Source: JAVBMJ01 sp031552535 (GTDB lineage: Bacteria; Bacteroidota; Bacteroidia; Bacteroidales; Rikenellaceae). Taken from it: a DNA stretch of 14,590 bases. Both the position numbers and the translations under genes were made by a program. Positions 1 to 5,949 of the stretch are shown here, one piece after another (positions within the stretch are counted from its first letter, which is position 1; every line of letters starts with the position of its first letter). The notes below the pieces were generated by a model. It made no database searches and was not told the DNA's origin. It saw only the letters and a list, made by a program, of their open reading frames with translations. The stretch covers positions 1 to 14,590 of the forward strand of contig JAVBMJ010000072.1 in NCBI GenBank assembly GCA_031552535.1, read 5' to 3'.

Positions 1-3
1 AGT

Positions 4-90
4 GGTTATCCATTGGTTTAGGTTGTTAGATAATGATCGGTCAAAATCACATCTAAGATACTAAAAACCAGTCGGATAACCTATTTTTTT
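4..90 (+). terminator. Probable intrinsic terminator of an upstream plus-strand gene outside the window
   Basis: Bases 4-19 pair with 65-81 (GGTTATCC with GGATAACC, and ATTGGTTT with AAACCAGT, with one bulged C at 73), and a run of seven T follows at 84-90. One pair is G-U only if the plus strand is read, which fits plus-strand transcription. The loop is long (about 45 nt) and may hold smaller stems. The gene it would serve lies to the left of the window and converges with the minus-strand flavoprotein gene ending at 161. Confidence 0.5.
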
Positions 91-160
91 GATGGCTCTT
101 TTACTCGATATTCAGACTTTTTTAACTCTTAATTCGCATAAATAACTTTTTCATTTGTTT

Positions 161-574
161 TTAGAATTTGTGATTGATTAATGTCGGTGGAGTTGTGGTC
201 AGGTCGAAGTAATTGAGCGACGCAACCGGGACGCTGAAATAGGCCAGGTCGCGGTAATCCTTATAGAGCCTCGGCAACACCGGGTTCGTGCCGTATATCT
301 CCCGGCAGATGTTGTCCGGCACATCGAACGCAGCGTCGCCGGAGATACGGACAGAGATATTGCCCGACATGGCGAGCAGTTCGATGGCGGGTTTCGACTG
401 CAACTGAACGAAAACCTCTTTCTTCGGCGAAGTGGCGAAATAGAGCGTATTGGTCTGTTCGTCTATTTTCATCATCTGGAAAACCCTGATCTTGGGCCTC
501 CCGTCGTCGCCGACCGTTGCGAAGGCAATATCTTTGTTCCGGCGCAAAAACTCGTATGTTCCTGCAAACTCCAT
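161..574 (-). CDS. Pyridoxamine 5'-phosphate oxidase-like flavin-binding protein
   Basis: The 137-aa product looks like a small split-barrel flavoprotein of the pyridoxamine 5'-phosphate oxidase-like superfamily. It starts with a short helix, then strands with FATVGDDGRPKIRVF (residues 18-32), where the family's barrel begins, and LYFATSPKKEVFVQL further on, in the region that usually contacts the FMN phosphate. Such proteins are usually cytoplasmic reductases or F420/FMN-binding enzymes, and the substrate cannot be told from sequence. There is no signal peptide. The gene begins 8 bp after the lipoprotein stop, so it is the last gene of the SDR, lipoprotein, flavoprotein unit. It is shorter than true PdxH, so a role in vitamin B6 synthesis is unlikely. 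Confidence 0.75.
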   Translation of the reverse strand: MEFAGTYEFLRRNKDIAFATVGDDGRPKIRVFQMMKIDEQTNTLYFATSPKKEVFVQLQSKPAIELLAMSGNISVRISGDAAFDVPDNICREIYGTNPVLPRLYKDYRDLAYFSVPVASLNYFDLTTTPPTLINHKF

Positions 575-582
575 ATATTCAA

Positions 583-1248
583 TTATTTGCGTACCCAGAC
601 GCCGGTTATTTCCCCGAAAACGATCTTATGGTAATCGCCTGTTTCGGCGTGGGCATCGACTACAAACTTACGCGCGTCGTCGGTCTGGAAATCGTCCGGT
701 GAAACAGTCGTAACCTCAAACAGTTTGCACTCGATGATGAGCTTCGCCTCTTTGAAAGTTATATTGCCCGAGGGCGATTGTACGGCGGTCAGTTTGGTTT
801 CCTTCATTTTTTGACCATCCCGACCGGATTGCATTCCGAACTTCATAAAGTCATCCTTATACTCGTTGTCAAAATAAGTCATGGTATAAGTCAGATCTTT
901 TTTGATGAGTTCAAGCGTGTAACGGTTGGAACGCAAAAAGCACCATGTTACCGGTTTGTCGAACATCGTTCCCCATCCGCCCCAACTTGCTACCATTGAA
1001 TTGTACAGTTCGGGAGTTCCACCGGTCAATATCGTAAGGTCTTTGTTTACGAGCGTAAACACATCTTCTGAAATCTTCGGCGGAGTAATCTGTTTGAAAA
1101 GGTCGCCGAACGATGCGGCCTGTATCTGTTCGCGCGTCATAGTGGTCGTTGTTTTTTCTTCCTGTCCCGCCGCCTGGCGGTTGTTACCGTTGCAGCCCGC
1201 CATAAGCAGGGCCGCAACGGCAAGGGACATAATGATTACCCGTTTCAT
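583..1248 (-). CDS. Small lipoprotein of unknown function
   Basis: The 221-aa product has a lipoprotein signal: Lys-Arg at residues 2-3, a hydrophobic core, and the lipobox LMAGC with the acylated Cys at 19. A short Asn/Gln-rich linker follows. The mature part is mixed alpha/beta with no motif I recognise. It contains two aromatic stretches (around SWGGWGTMF and TMTYFDNEY) and no membrane segment. It should sit in the periplasm or on the outer membrane. The start is 5 bp after the SDR stop and the stop is 8 bp before the flavoprotein, so it is translated from the same transcript. The link to two redox-type enzymes is the only clue to function. Confidence 0.8.
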   Translation of the reverse strand: MKRVIIMSLAVAALLMAGCNGNNRQAAGQEEKTTTTMTREQIQAASFGDLFKQITPPKISEDVFTLVNKDLTILTGGTPELYNSMVASWGGWGTMFDKPVTWCFLRSNRYTLELIKKDLTYTMTYFDNEYKDDFMKFGMQSGRDGQKMKETKLTAVQSPSGNITFKEAKLIIECKLFEVTTVSPDDFQTDDARKFVVDAHAETGDYHKIVFGEITGVWVRK

Positions 1249-1253
1249 GGCAA

Positions 1254-1904
1254 TTAATAGCCGATCGTGAAACGCTCCTGATGGTGCTGCGGAGCTTCGA
1301 GTTCATCCACCATCGCTTTGGCGTAGTCCTGAACCGAGATTTTGCTTTCGCCCTTATCGCTGAGGATGAGGTCATCTTTACCCAAACGGTAGTTGCCTGT
1401 GCGCTGGCCCGGTTCGAGCGAGCCCGCCGGGGAGAAGAACACCCAGTCAATCTGTTTTTCGTTCGTCAGGGTATTGAGGTAAAATTCGCCGAGCGATTTC
1501 ACACCGCCCATGATCTCGGCCGGGATAGCGCCGGAATCGACCACGCGCAGGCCGGGAGCTACGAACAGCGTGCCAGCACCGCCCACGATCAGCAGACGTT
1601 TAACGCCCGATTTCTTCACACCCGAGAGGATCTGCGGATAGACTTTCAGCGTTTCTTCGTAAATGGCGGGATTAGTCCACCCCGGATTGTAGGCGCTGAT
1701 AACGGCGTCCGCACCCTTGCAGATGTCGGCTACCTTGTCGGCGTCGGATGCGTCGGCCTTAACGATGGTGAGGTCGGGATTCGAGATTTTGATGCTTTCG
1801 GGGTTGCGGACGACTGCCGTCACTTTGATGCCCCGGTTGAGCGCTTCGTGCAGGATGGCGGAACCTACGAATCCGCTCGCTCCGATCAATACGATCTTTT
1901 TCAT
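1254..1904 (-). CDS. NAD(P)-binding atypical SDR oxidoreductase
   Basis: The 216-aa product is a Rossmann-fold protein. The dinucleotide loop GASGFVG lies at residues 8-14 after the first strand (KKIVLI), and VVRNPESI near residue 32 follows strand 2, where NADP-type specificity is often set. The ADAVISAYNPG and LLIVGGAGTLFV segments fit the NmrA-like/NAD(P)H-binding group of atypical SDRs. No YxxxK pair typical of classical SDRs is evident. Proteins of this group are often quinone or flavin reductases, or redox sensors. The gene is first in a three-gene unit with 5-8 bp gaps. It has its own promoter, which carries the motif shared with the macrodomain operon. Confidence 0.82.
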   Translation of the reverse strand: MKKIVLIGASGFVGSAILHEALNRGIKVTAVVRNPESIKISNPDLTIVKADASDADKVADICKGADAVISAYNPGWTNPAIYEETLKVYPQILSGVKKSGVKRLLIVGGAGTLFVAPGLRVVDSGAIPAEIMGGVKSLGEFYLNTLTNEKQIDWVFFSPAGSLEPGQRTGNYRLGKDDLILSDKGESKISVQDYAKAMVDELEAPQHHQERFTIGY

Positions 1905-1960
1905 GTCTGTACTTTTAGTGATAATATCGTTAAATGGTTTTTTTCCGAACCTTTACGATA

Positions 1961-2024
1961 CAAAAGTACAGCCACGGCTCCGCGCAGCGATTATCAATCA
2001 GCGTCCAATAATGGTAAATATCCG
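1961..2024 (-). promoter_or_regulatory. Promoter with bipartite putative AraC operator, upstream of the SDR gene
   Basis: Read on the minus strand, 2024-2009 is CGGATATTTACCATTA, then 11 nt, then TTGATAATCG (1997-1988), then 19 nt, then TACTTTTG (1968-1961), a perfect TAnnTTTG -7 box. No -33 TTTG is visible. The element at 4490-4553 has the same parts at the same distances. The leader to the SDR start would be about 50 nt. The assignment to the neighbouring AraC regulator is an inference. Confidence 0.65.
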
Positions 2025-2025
2025 C

Positions 2026-2820
2026 TTACTGGCCTATTATAAGTGAAGTCATGGAGAGGGACCCGGCCACGATCCCGTCGTTGAATAGTTCGATCTTATC
2101 GCCCGGCTCCTGTGCGCCCAGGATATATAGGAGCGGGATGTAATGCTCTTCGGAAGTTACTGCCAGTTCCGCGTCTTCGCCGAGTTCCTGATAGTTGATA
2201 AGGGGTTCGTGATTGCCAGACAGGATATTTTCTTTCATAGCGGCATTCAACCGTGCCGCCCATTCACAGGCAAAATCGTTATTAAACCCGGTTTCGTCCG
2301 GCCTGGCCATCCAGAGATTGTGAACCATATTGCCGCTGCCCATGACAAACACCCCTTCGCGCCGCAGGAATTGCAGCGCCCGGCCGAGGTCGTAATGCTC
2401 CTGCATACTGTTTCCCCGGTCTATGCTCAGTTGCACCACCGGAATATCCGCATCGGGATAGATGTGCTTGAGCACCGACCATGTGCCGTGATCCAGTCCC
2501 CAATCATAATCTGCGCTGACCCCAGGAATTTGGCCGACGATCTTTTGCGCCAATGCCGCAGAGCCGGGAGCCGGATACTGCTGCATATAGAGTTCACGCG
2601 GAAAGCCCCCGAAGTCATGGATCGTCTTTGGGTGTTCCATAGCCGTTACGCTCGTTCCCGCCTTCTCCCAATGTGCCGATATGCAGAGGATAGCCTCGGG
2701 GCGGGGAAGTTTACCGCCCAACGCTTCCCATTGACATGAAAACCGGTTGCGTTCGATAGCGTTCATCGGTGTGCCGTGGCCGACGAACAGCACAGGCATT
2801 ATGTTATCTTTATCCGTCAT
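2026..2820 (-). CDS. LigB/DODA-type extradiol dioxygenase (YgiD-like)
   Basis: The 264-aa product matches the class III extradiol ring-cleavage family that includes 4,5-DOPA dioxygenase and E. coli YgiD. Visible markers are GHGTPMNAIE at residues 14-23 (His15), SAHWEK at 48-53 (His50), LDHGTW at 109-114 (His111), GSGNMVHNL at 161-169 (His167) and EEHYIPL at 224-230 (His226). His15, His50 and His226 are the likely metal ligands. The enzyme would open catechol-type rings with O2 in the cytoplasm; the natural substrate is unknown, as for most bacterial members. It starts 35 bp after the sirtuin stop with no promoter box in the gap, so it is probably the third gene of the macrodomain operon. Its length is normal for the family. 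Confidence 0.88.
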   Translation of the reverse strand: MTDKDNIMPVLFVGHGTPMNAIERNRFSCQWEALGGKLPRPEAILCISAHWEKAGTSVTAMEHPKTIHDFGGFPRELYMQQYPAPGSAALAQKIVGQIPGVSADYDWGLDHGTWSVLKHIYPDADIPVVQLSIDRGNSMQEHYDLGRALQFLRREGVFVMGSGNMVHNLWMARPDETGFNNDFACEWAARLNAAMKENILSGNHEPLINYQELGEDAELAVTSEEHYIPLLYILGAQEPGDKIELFNDGIVAGSLSMTSLIIGQ

Positions 2821-2855
2821 TTGATTTATGGTTTAACATATTGTATGCCATAGAA

Positions 2856-3722
2856 TTATTTAGACACGACTTCTAATAAAGCCGCAATATCGCCTTTGAC
2901 CGAAAGGGAATTGTCCCGGATATCCGCCGGAACATCCGCCTCGTCCATATTTACGCGGATCAGCCTGACGTTGTCCGGGTATTGCCGCGCCAGTTTCTCG
3001 AACGGAAAGCGGATAATGACCGGAGTGTTAAACCCTACGCCGAGTTCAAGGAGGGTTATCTTTTGGGTTTCCGCATGGCTTATATACTCGTAATACGCAT
3101 CGAGGTTGCGCAGGTGCGGCTCTTCGACGAAAGTGCCGTCTTTGCGCAGGTTGGGGATCAGAAAACTCCCACAATGGGGGCAGCGGGGCACATCCTGCTC
3201 GCGGATATAATAGTCGTCCACGATGTTGCCGACCATGCGCTCCACCATTTCGCAGTTGTCGTACACCTCCTGCGTACATGGCACTGAGCATTGAAACAGA
3301 CCGTAATCGCCCTGCGTGGCGAGGGTGCGGCCGTCATCAAACCCGGCTTTCATGAACTGCCGGTCTACGTTGGTCGTGATGATAAAATAATCCCTTCCGT
3401 TCATAATCTTGCGCAGGTCGGCATAAGGCTTCAATGCGCCCGGCTTGTAGCGGACATTCCAGATATGTTTCGCCCAGAATGCGTAATAGGCCAGCGCGTT
3501 CTTCGGGGTCACGTTCCAGAATACGCCCATGATCTCCGAAATGCTTCTTAACCGCAACTTCGTGTATTCCGGAAACCACTCGGCGGTCAGCTTTTCGTCG
3601 CCGTAATTGATGCCCCCGGCGGCGGTCAGGCCCGAACCCGCGCCGATCACCACGGCGTCGGACGAGTCGAGCCACTCTTTTATCCGGGCAGCCTCAGCCG
3701 AGTAGTCCTTTGTAGATTTCAT
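2856..3722 (-). CDS. Class M sirtuin (SirTM-like), probable protein ADP-ribosyltransferase
   Basis: The product is 288 aa from the ATG at 3722. I prefer this start to the ATG at 3752 because an AAGGA lies 8 nt upstream. It is a Sir2-fold protein: GAGSGLTAAGG (about 27-37) binds NAD, TTNVDRQF (116-123) replaces the usual TQNID, and ATQGDYG (135-141) stands where deacetylase sirtuins have the catalytic His-Gly, so the His is replaced by Gln137. Two Cys pairs (CSVPC about 145-149, CPHC about 181-184) form the zinc site. These changes mark the SirTM class, known to ADP-ribosylate GcvH-L in staphylococci and streptococci rather than deacetylate. The gene overlaps the macrodomain gene by 29 bp. No GcvH-L or LplA2 is present, so the target here is unknown. 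Confidence 0.87.
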   Translation of the reverse strand: MKSTKDYSAEAARIKEWLDSSDAVVIGAGSGLTAAGGINYGDEKLTAEWFPEYTKLRLRSISEIMGVFWNVTPKNALAYYAFWAKHIWNVRYKPGALKPYADLRKIMNGRDYFIITTNVDRQFMKAGFDDGRTLATQGDYGLFQCSVPCTQEVYDNCEMVERMVGNIVDDYYIREQDVPRCPHCGSFLIPNLRKDGTFVEEPHLRNLDAYYEYISHAETQKITLLELGVGFNTPVIIRFPFEKLARQYPDNVRLIRVNMDEADVPADIRDNSLSVKGDIAALLEVVSK

Positions 3723-4467
3723 AATCGGCATCCTTAAATACATTGAAAACAACCCGTTCGATAGCGGTTTGGCCGTTCAGATAGTCACTGACGGTCGAAA
3801 CGGCAATCTCGGCCGCAGTCTGATTCGGGAAATGGAACTCGCCCGTCGAGATGCAGCAAAACGCGACCGATTTGAGTCCGTTGGCTTCGCTCAATTCCAG
3901 GCAGGAGCGGTAACACGAAGCGAGGTCGGCGCAATCCTTTTCGGTCAGCCGGCCGCTGATGATCGGGCCGACGGTATGCAGAACGTGTTTCGACGGCAGA
4001 TTGTAGGCCCCGGTTATTTTGGCCGAGCCGGTCGGTTCGGGGTGTCCTTGTTGCCGCATGATCTCCGCGCACTCGTTACGCAGTTGCACCCCGGCGGCGG
4101 AGTGGATCGCGTTGTCGATGCAGCCGTGGCACGGCACGAAACAGCCGAGCATCGCGCTGTTGGCCGCATTGACGATCGCATCGGCTTTCAGGCGCGTTAT
4201 ATCGCCTTGCCAGAGTGCGATCCGGCTGTCGGCTTTCGTTGCGGGCAACTCCGCCACATCGACGATCCCTTTCTGCCGGGCCTCTTCTTGCAGGAACCTG
4301 TCCTGCACCCGCAGAAATTCCGCATCGACCGGTTTCGGCTCCCGCACATTCATAAGCGCCCGCAACAACCGCCGCCGCTCCGGTTGGGAGTGCGGAATCC
4401 CGCTGATTACCCGCTGAGAATTTTCCCGCAACAGGTATTCGATAAGATATGTAAGGTCTTTCTCCAT
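3694..4467 (-). CDS. Zinc-type macrodomain protein, probable ADP-ribosyl hydrolase
   Basis: The product is 257 aa from the ATG at 4467. A GTG at 4485 would add six residues but would leave almost no leader after the -7 box at 4490-4497. The N-terminal 80 residues form a helical extension typical of SirTM-linked macrodomains. The macrodomain follows: ALWQGDITRLKADAIVNAAN (84-103), then GCFVPCHGCIDN (108-119), whose Cys109, His114 and Cys116 match the Cys-His-Cys zinc site of this subclass, and CISTGEFHFP (205-214), the second phosphate loop. Members remove ADP-ribose that the partner sirtuin adds. The sirtuin start codon lies inside this gene, which suggests coupled translation and a fixed ratio of writer and eraser. 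Confidence 0.88.
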   Translation of the reverse strand: MEKDLTYLIEYLLRENSQRVISGIPHSQPERRRLLRALMNVREPKPVDAEFLRVQDRFLQEEARQKGIVDVAELPATKADSRIALWQGDITRLKADAIVNAANSAMLGCFVPCHGCIDNAIHSAAGVQLRNECAEIMRQQGHPEPTGSAKITGAYNLPSKHVLHTVGPIISGRLTEKDCADLASCYRSCLELSEANGLKSVAFCCISTGEFHFPNQTAAEIAVSTVSDYLNGQTAIERVVFNVFKDADYEIYKGLLG

Positions 4468-4489
4468 GATTGCGTAATCTACCACATTA

Positions 4490-4553
4490 CAAAGGAATGC
4501 ACGAAAAAACGGACTTCGATTATCAAAGTCCGTAAATTAATGGTAAATGTCCG
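4490..4553 (-). promoter_or_regulatory. Promoter with bipartite putative AraC operator, upstream of the macrodomain operon
   Basis: Read on the minus strand, 4553-4538 is CGGACATTTACCATTA, then 11 nt, then TTGATAATCG (4526-4517), then 19 nt, then TTCCTTTG (4497-4490), a one-mismatch -7 box. The part boundaries match those of the element at 1961-2024 exactly. Within this copy the two halves form an imperfect direct repeat (CGGACATTTACCATT and CGGACTTTGATAATC) with starts 21 bp apart, two helical turns, as expected for an AraC-family activator. The element lies just after the regulator gene's stop at 4554. Confidence 0.65.
4504..4532 (-). terminator. Possible intrinsic terminator of the AraC-family gene
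   Basis: On the minus strand a perfect 7-bp stem, CGGACTT with AAGTCCG (arms 4526-4532 and 4510-4516, 9-nt loop), is followed by six T (4509-4504). It lies 22 bp after the regulator's stop. It overlaps the second half of the putative operator, so part of the symmetry may serve DNA binding instead. Confidence 0.45.
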
Positions 4554-5405
4554 TCAGGGGGGGTATTGCCTCGTCGAATCCCGGAACTGCGCCGGAGTCA
4601 TGCCGGTTGCCCTGCGGAAGTATTTGGCGAAATTGGTCGGCTCGTCAAAGCCCAGCTCAAAACCGATCTCCTTGGCCGAAAGGTCGCTGTACGATAGCAT
4701 CCGCTGCGCTTCGAGTATCGTGCGCGAATCGATATACACTTTCGGCGTTTTGCCGGTCAGGGCCTTGACCTCTTTGGAGAGGACTTTCTCGTTGATTCCC
4801 AGAAGCTGCACATAATACTCGGTGTTGCGGTTCTCCCGGAAGTGCTGTTCTACGGCGTTATAGAATTTCCTCCCGACGGTATTCAGCACCGGGGGATAAG
4901 AGACTTTAAGTTGCCGTTCGGATTGGAGCAGGGTGATCCGCAGATAGTTCTGGGCAAGCCCGGCTTGGAACGAATCGGCCGGTTGCTTCAACTCTTCGTC
5001 CAACAACTCTACAAGGTTGCCCATAAACTGCGAGCAAACGGAAACGGTCTTGTTCAGATGTCCCGGATTGAGGATCTCGGCCGTGTGCAGAAAATTGGAG
5101 TCAAGGTCGGTAACCGTGAAGAACGAACCTGTGAACAGGATCATCCTGCCGGAATAGTTGGAAACAGTATCGAACTGGCAGACCTGTCCGGCGGAGATAA
5201 TCAGCACTTCGTTCGCCCTGACGGGAATATCCCGGAAGTCGATGCGAAAGACCGCCTCGCCCCCGGTCAGCCACACGATCTGGTAAAAGGTTGCCTTATG
5301 GGGATTGCCGAGGAGCTTGGGCAACTCCTTGACAAACCGCAAGTCCTTCACCTCGATCTCGATCGGCGAATCCTTAAACTCGAATGTCCTGATTCCGTCA
5401 TTCAT
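4554..5405 (-). CDS. AraC/XylS-family transcriptional regulator
   Basis: The 283-aa product has an N-terminal cupin-like sensor part (about 35-100) and a C-terminal double helix-turn-helix of about 100 residues. The second HTH and tail show the family signature: MLSYSDLSAKEIGFELGF at 236-253, then EPTNFAKYFRRATGMTPAQFR at 255-275. The ligand is unknown. Many Bacteroidota and proteobacterial members with this layout respond to aromatic or reactive compounds. The gene lies directly upstream of the macrodomain, sirtuin and dioxygenase genes on the same strand, but a likely terminator and a separate promoter follow it. Two 64-bp promoter elements downstream share a spaced motif and are the most likely binding sites. 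Its own start has no clear promoter closer than the box at 5872-5879; a weak TACCTTCG at 5411-5418 would leave almost no leader. Confidence 0.88.
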   Translation of the reverse strand: MNDGIRTFEFKDSPIEIEVKDLRFVKELPKLLGNPHKATFYQIVWLTGGEAVFRIDFRDIPVRANEVLIISAGQVCQFDTVSNYSGRMILFTGSFFTVTDLDSNFLHTAEILNPGHLNKTVSVCSQFMGNLVELLDEELKQPADSFQAGLAQNYLRITLLQSERQLKVSYPPVLNTVGRKFYNAVEQHFRENRNTEYYVQLLGINEKVLSKEVKALTGKTPKVYIDSRTILEAQRMLSYSDLSAKEIGFELGFDEPTNFAKYFRRATGMTPAQFRDSTRQYPP

Positions 5406-5498
5406 ACCTGCGAAGGTAGGAATTATTCCACATTAACCCATCCAATGCCAGGGATCAAAATGGTTTAGGTACCCCCTTGCCCATTGTTCGCAAAGGTT

Positions 5499-5568
5499 TT
5501 GTATTAAAATAAGCCCTGCAAGACTTCCGAAGGCCGGCCCCGGCCTTGCAGGGCTTATTTTAATACAA
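5499..5568. repeat. Perfect 24-bp inverted repeat, 22-nt loop
   Basis: Bases 5499-5522 are the exact reverse complement of 5545-5568. Each arm has an A/T-rich outer half and an AAGCCCTGCAAG inner half. The loop is GC-rich and offers an alternative stem (AAGGCC at 5530-5535 with GGCCTT at 5542-5547). With an A-tract before and a T-tract after the GC-rich stem, it could end transcription in both directions. No gene overlaps it. Confidence 0.85.
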
Positions 5569-5637
5569 TGCGAGTCCGCTACCAACCGGCAATGGACTGG
5601 TGCGGTAGATGATTGGCGTGTGATTAATCGAGTATGT

Positions 5638-5729
5638 GGCTTAATACGCAAAACTGAGGATGAAAATTGTGTAATATATGAAATCTAATCTATTACACAA
5701 TTTTCATCCTCAGTTTTGCGTATTAAGCC
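5638..5729. repeat. Perfect 39-bp inverted repeat, 14-nt loop
   Basis: Bases 5638-5676 are the exact reverse complement of 5691-5729, with no mismatch, around the loop TATGAAATCTAATC. This is far longer than a normal terminator stem, and no U-tract follows it. The symmetric GGCTTAATACGC ends give short matching ORF starts on both strands, which I treat as by-products. The role is unknown: excision scar, recombination site, or RNA processing hairpin. Confidence 0.9.
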
Positions 5730-5762
5730 GGAATTGTTGATTTTGCAACGGTCGCATCACCG

Positions 5763-5863
5763 GCTTTGCCACGCAAAGCTGTCGGCCCGCAGCCACCCGG
5801 CGCAGAGGGCCGAATATCCCGCTCTGGCTACGATATTCATTCTCCGCTGGCTGCGATCCGGAA
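5763..5863 (+). repeat. Structured intergenic repeat, copy 1
   Basis: A 7-bp hairpin GCTTTGC-CAC-GCAAAGC (5763-5779) is followed after 8 nt by a helix CGCAGCCA (5788-5795) with TGGCTGCG (5848-5855). This encloses 52 nt with an inner stem GAATATC/GATATTC (5812-5818 and 5832-5838). The copy ends with GATCCGGAA (5855-5863). A second copy with the same layout and changed but still paired stems lies on the minus strand at 7843-7972. Confidence 0.65.
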
Positions 5864-5871
5864 CCACAATG

Positions 5872-5904
5872 CAAATATATGCCTCTGTATCAAATACTTG
5901 CAAA
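5872..5904 (-). promoter_or_regulatory. Possible promoter reading toward the AraC gene
   Basis: The minus strand shows TTTG (5904-5901), 21 nt, then TATATTTG (5879-5872), a perfect -7 box. Transcription would pass through the antisense of the structured repeat and both long palindromes before reaching the regulator start at 5405, giving a leader of about 460 nt. A separate small RNA is an alternative. Confidence 0.4.
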
Positions 5905-5949
5905 ATAAACCTCGTCGCATTATAAATACACAACGGGTCTCTGAATTTA

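Larger units (their letters stand above)
5406..5949. other. Non-coding region with three strong secondary structures
   Basis: This gap between the regulator and the surface lipoprotein holds the 24-bp and 39-bp palindromes, one copy of the structured repeat and a candidate minus-strand promoter. The remaining stretches (5406-5498, 5569-5637, 5905-5949) show no gene I can support. Short ORFs over the palindromes have no recognisable family and arise from the repeats. Confidence 0.7.

Noticed and set aside
1281..2042. Long plus-strand ORF (253 aa) opposite the SDR gene
   Set aside because: It is the antisense of a clear Rossmann-fold gene, runs into its promoter region, and shows no family motif.
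4485..4485. GTG start for the macrodomain gene
   Set aside because: It would place the start within a few bases of the expected transcription start; the ATG at 4467 leaves a short normal leader.
5499..5729. Integron attC site or invertible promoter
   Set aside because: No integrase or invertase gene is near, the arms are perfect rather than attC-like, and the enclosed segments are too short to hold a promoter.
5433..5925. Short ORFs over the palindromes (5433-5651 minus, 5716-5925 plus) that both begin MRIKP
   Set aside because: The shared start comes from the two arms of the 39-bp inverted repeat; the remainder has no similarity and no plausible composition.
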